Below, piece after piece: positions 4,574-5,441 of a stretch of 5,441 nucleotides of DNA. The first letter of the stretch is position 1; every line of letters begins with the position of its first letter. The stretch is taken from positions 1 to 5,441 of the forward strand of contig JAABPS010000205.1 in assembly GCA_011391835.1 (NCBI GenBank), given 5' to 3'. Source of the stretch: Desulfobacteraceae bacterium. Its GTDB lineage: Bacteria > Desulfobacterota > Desulfobacteria > Desulfobacterales > JAABPS01. The notes under the pieces were generated by a model. It worked only from the letters and a program-made list of their open reading frames with translations. It made no database searches and was not told the DNA's origin. Position numbers and translations under genes: made by a program.

Positions 4574-5441
4574 TTACACGTCAGACAAAAATACAGTGAT
4601 CCGGGTTCCCCTGCCGGGAGTGCTTGATACATTTATACTACCGTTGTGTGCTTCAATGATATTATGGACAAGCGCCAGTCCGATGCCTGTGCCGGCAGGC
4701 TTGGTAGTAAAATACGGATCAAAAATGCTGGCAATATCATTCTCGCTGATGCCTGCGCCTGTATCGGAAATTATAATTACGATTCCCTTTTTTTCATCAT
4801 CTTTTTTAACTTCAACGCTGAGCATACCCCCTTTGTTCATAGACTCTAACGCATTGAGATAGAGATTTAGAAGCACCTGGCTAAGCCTGTCCGGATCAAA
4901 AAGACCTTTGTCTTCCTCGGATAAATATTTTGTCCGGATATCAATGTTACTTTCAGCGGCTTGTCGTTCTATCATTTTTAATGAAGCTTCTATAAACGGT
5001 TTTATTTGCACGGACTTTTTTGTTATGGCAATGGGCTTGGAAAACTCCAGCAGTTGACTGACGACCCTGTTTAAGCGTTCCACTTCCTGAATCATCACAT
5101 CAGCAATGTTTTTATCTTCTGCCTTTTTCCCGTATCTTTCTTTGAAGTAGGTGGCAAAGCCCTTGATGGAACTCAGCGGATTGCGTATTTCATGCGCCAC
5201 GCCGGCGGCAAGCCTGCCCACAGATGCCAGCCTCTGGTTTCGGGCGATCTCCTTTCTTAGGTCAGATACTTCACTTAAATCTTTGAGAAGGATGACCTTT
5301 CCCAGAAATTTTCCGGTTTCATCATTGAGTATGGTCGCATTTAACTCGATGGGAATTTTCTTTCCTCTTACCGTACAATCAATTTCTTCTTCAATAAAAC
5401 CCTGACTGTTATTTAGGTTTTCAACCTTTTTGTATGCTCTA
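4574..5441 (-). CDS. Sensor histidine kinase with PAS domain (5' end outside window)
   Basis: About 288 C-terminal residues are visible; the frame is open to the right edge, so the start and any membrane/periplasmic sensor part are missing. The first ~60 residues (CTVRGKKIPIELNATI, then KVILLKDLSE) look like the end of a PAS domain. A short linker and the HisKA dimerisation domain follow, with phospho-acceptor His at visible residue ~83 in the H-box AAGVAHEIRNPLSSIKG. The ATPase domain has the N-box (QVLLNLYLNALESM), DTGAG (G1), FDPYFTTKPAGTGIGLALV (F and G2 boxes) and STPGRGTRITVFL. All catalytic boxes are intact. A GTG at 5221 is internal, just before the H-box, and is not a credible start. 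The protein should autophosphorylate and pass phosphate to the regulator encoded 12 nt downstream. NtrB/ZraS/AtoS-like kinases share this core; the missing N-terminus would decide. Confidence 0.94.
   Translation of the reverse strand, partial: RAYKKVENLNNSQGFIEEEIDCTVRGKKIPIELNATILNDETGKFLGKVILLKDLSEVSDLRKEIARNQRLASVGRLAAGVAHEIRNPLSSIKGFATYFKERYGKKAEDKNIADVMIQEVERLNRVVSQLLEFSKPIAITKKSVQIKPFIEASLKMIERQAAESNIDIRTKYLSEEDKGLFDPDRLSQVLLNLYLNALESMNKGGMLSVEVKKDDEKKGIVIIISDTGAGISENDIASIFDPYFTTKPAGTGIGLALVHNIIEAHNGSINVSSTPGRGTRITVFLSDV

Noticed and set aside
3908..4862. Several plus-strand ORFs antisense to the regulator and kinase
   Set aside because: They mirror highly conserved domains (AAA+, REC, HATPase) of the minus-strand genes and carry no family signal.
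5219..5221. GTG at 5221 as the start of a short 215-aa kinase
   Set aside because: The frame continues without a stop to the window edge and encodes the end of a PAS domain and the linker. Starting here would leave only the last few residues before the H-box.
1..5441. CRISPR arrays, insertion sequences, att sites, replication origin
   Set aside because: No regularly spaced repeats, no transposase or integrase motifs, and no terminal inverted repeats with target duplications were seen.

Overview
The window looks like chromosomal DNA of a Gram-negative, fairly AT-rich bacterium. The mix of an NtrC-type response regulator, a -24/-12 (sigma-54) promoter and a Spy/CpxP/ZraP-type periplasmic metal protein fits a Desulfobacterota (former Deltaproteobacteria)-like genome. 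That lineage is an inference from gene content, not a database match.

Left part, plus strand (1-1106). The window opens inside the 3' end of alanyl-tRNA synthetase (alaS, C-terminal DHHA1/C-Ala region, 1-438). A 131-nt spacer with two small hairpins follows, then a complete 178-aa 2H-phosphoesterase of the LigT / 2'-5' RNA ligase family (570-1106).

Middle, 1107-1573. This stretch has no long gene. It holds a 26-codon plus-strand ORF with a good Shine-Dalgarno sequence (1244-1324), several hairpins, and a 44-codon minus-strand ORF (1577-1443). The start of that ORF overlaps the stop of the upstream rhodanese gene as ATGA. It resembles the N-terminus of a carboxymuconolactone decarboxylase/AhpD-like protein that lacks its catalytic half.

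Right part, minus strand, read right to left (5441-1574). A sensor histidine kinase (5' end outside the window) is followed 12 nt later by an NtrC-family regulator with REC, AAA+ (GAFTGA) and Fis-type HTH domains. After a 335-nt gene-free regulatory region comes an exported His-rich ZraP/CpxP-like protein, then a two-TM SHOCT-domain protein, then an exported single-domain rhodanese, then the small overlapping ORF. The 335-nt region contains a near-consensus sigma-54 promoter (TTGGCAC-N5-TTGCT on the minus strand) about 80 nt upstream of the ZraP-like start. Dyad and direct-repeat candidates for enhancer binding lie about 120-180 nt upstream of the predicted transcription start, and a perfect 22-bp AT-only palindrome lies in between.

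Working model. This is a ZraPSR-like envelope metal/redox stress circuit: the kinase phosphorylates the regulator, which activates sigma-54 transcription of the ZraP-like-SHOCT-rhodanese operon. Compared with the enterobacterial zraP/zraSR locus, the target genes lie downstream of the two-component genes on the same strand, and the operon adds a SHOCT membrane protein and a secreted sulfurtransferase. A 9-bp GC-rich hairpin after the ZraP-like gene may set unequal levels of the operon's products.
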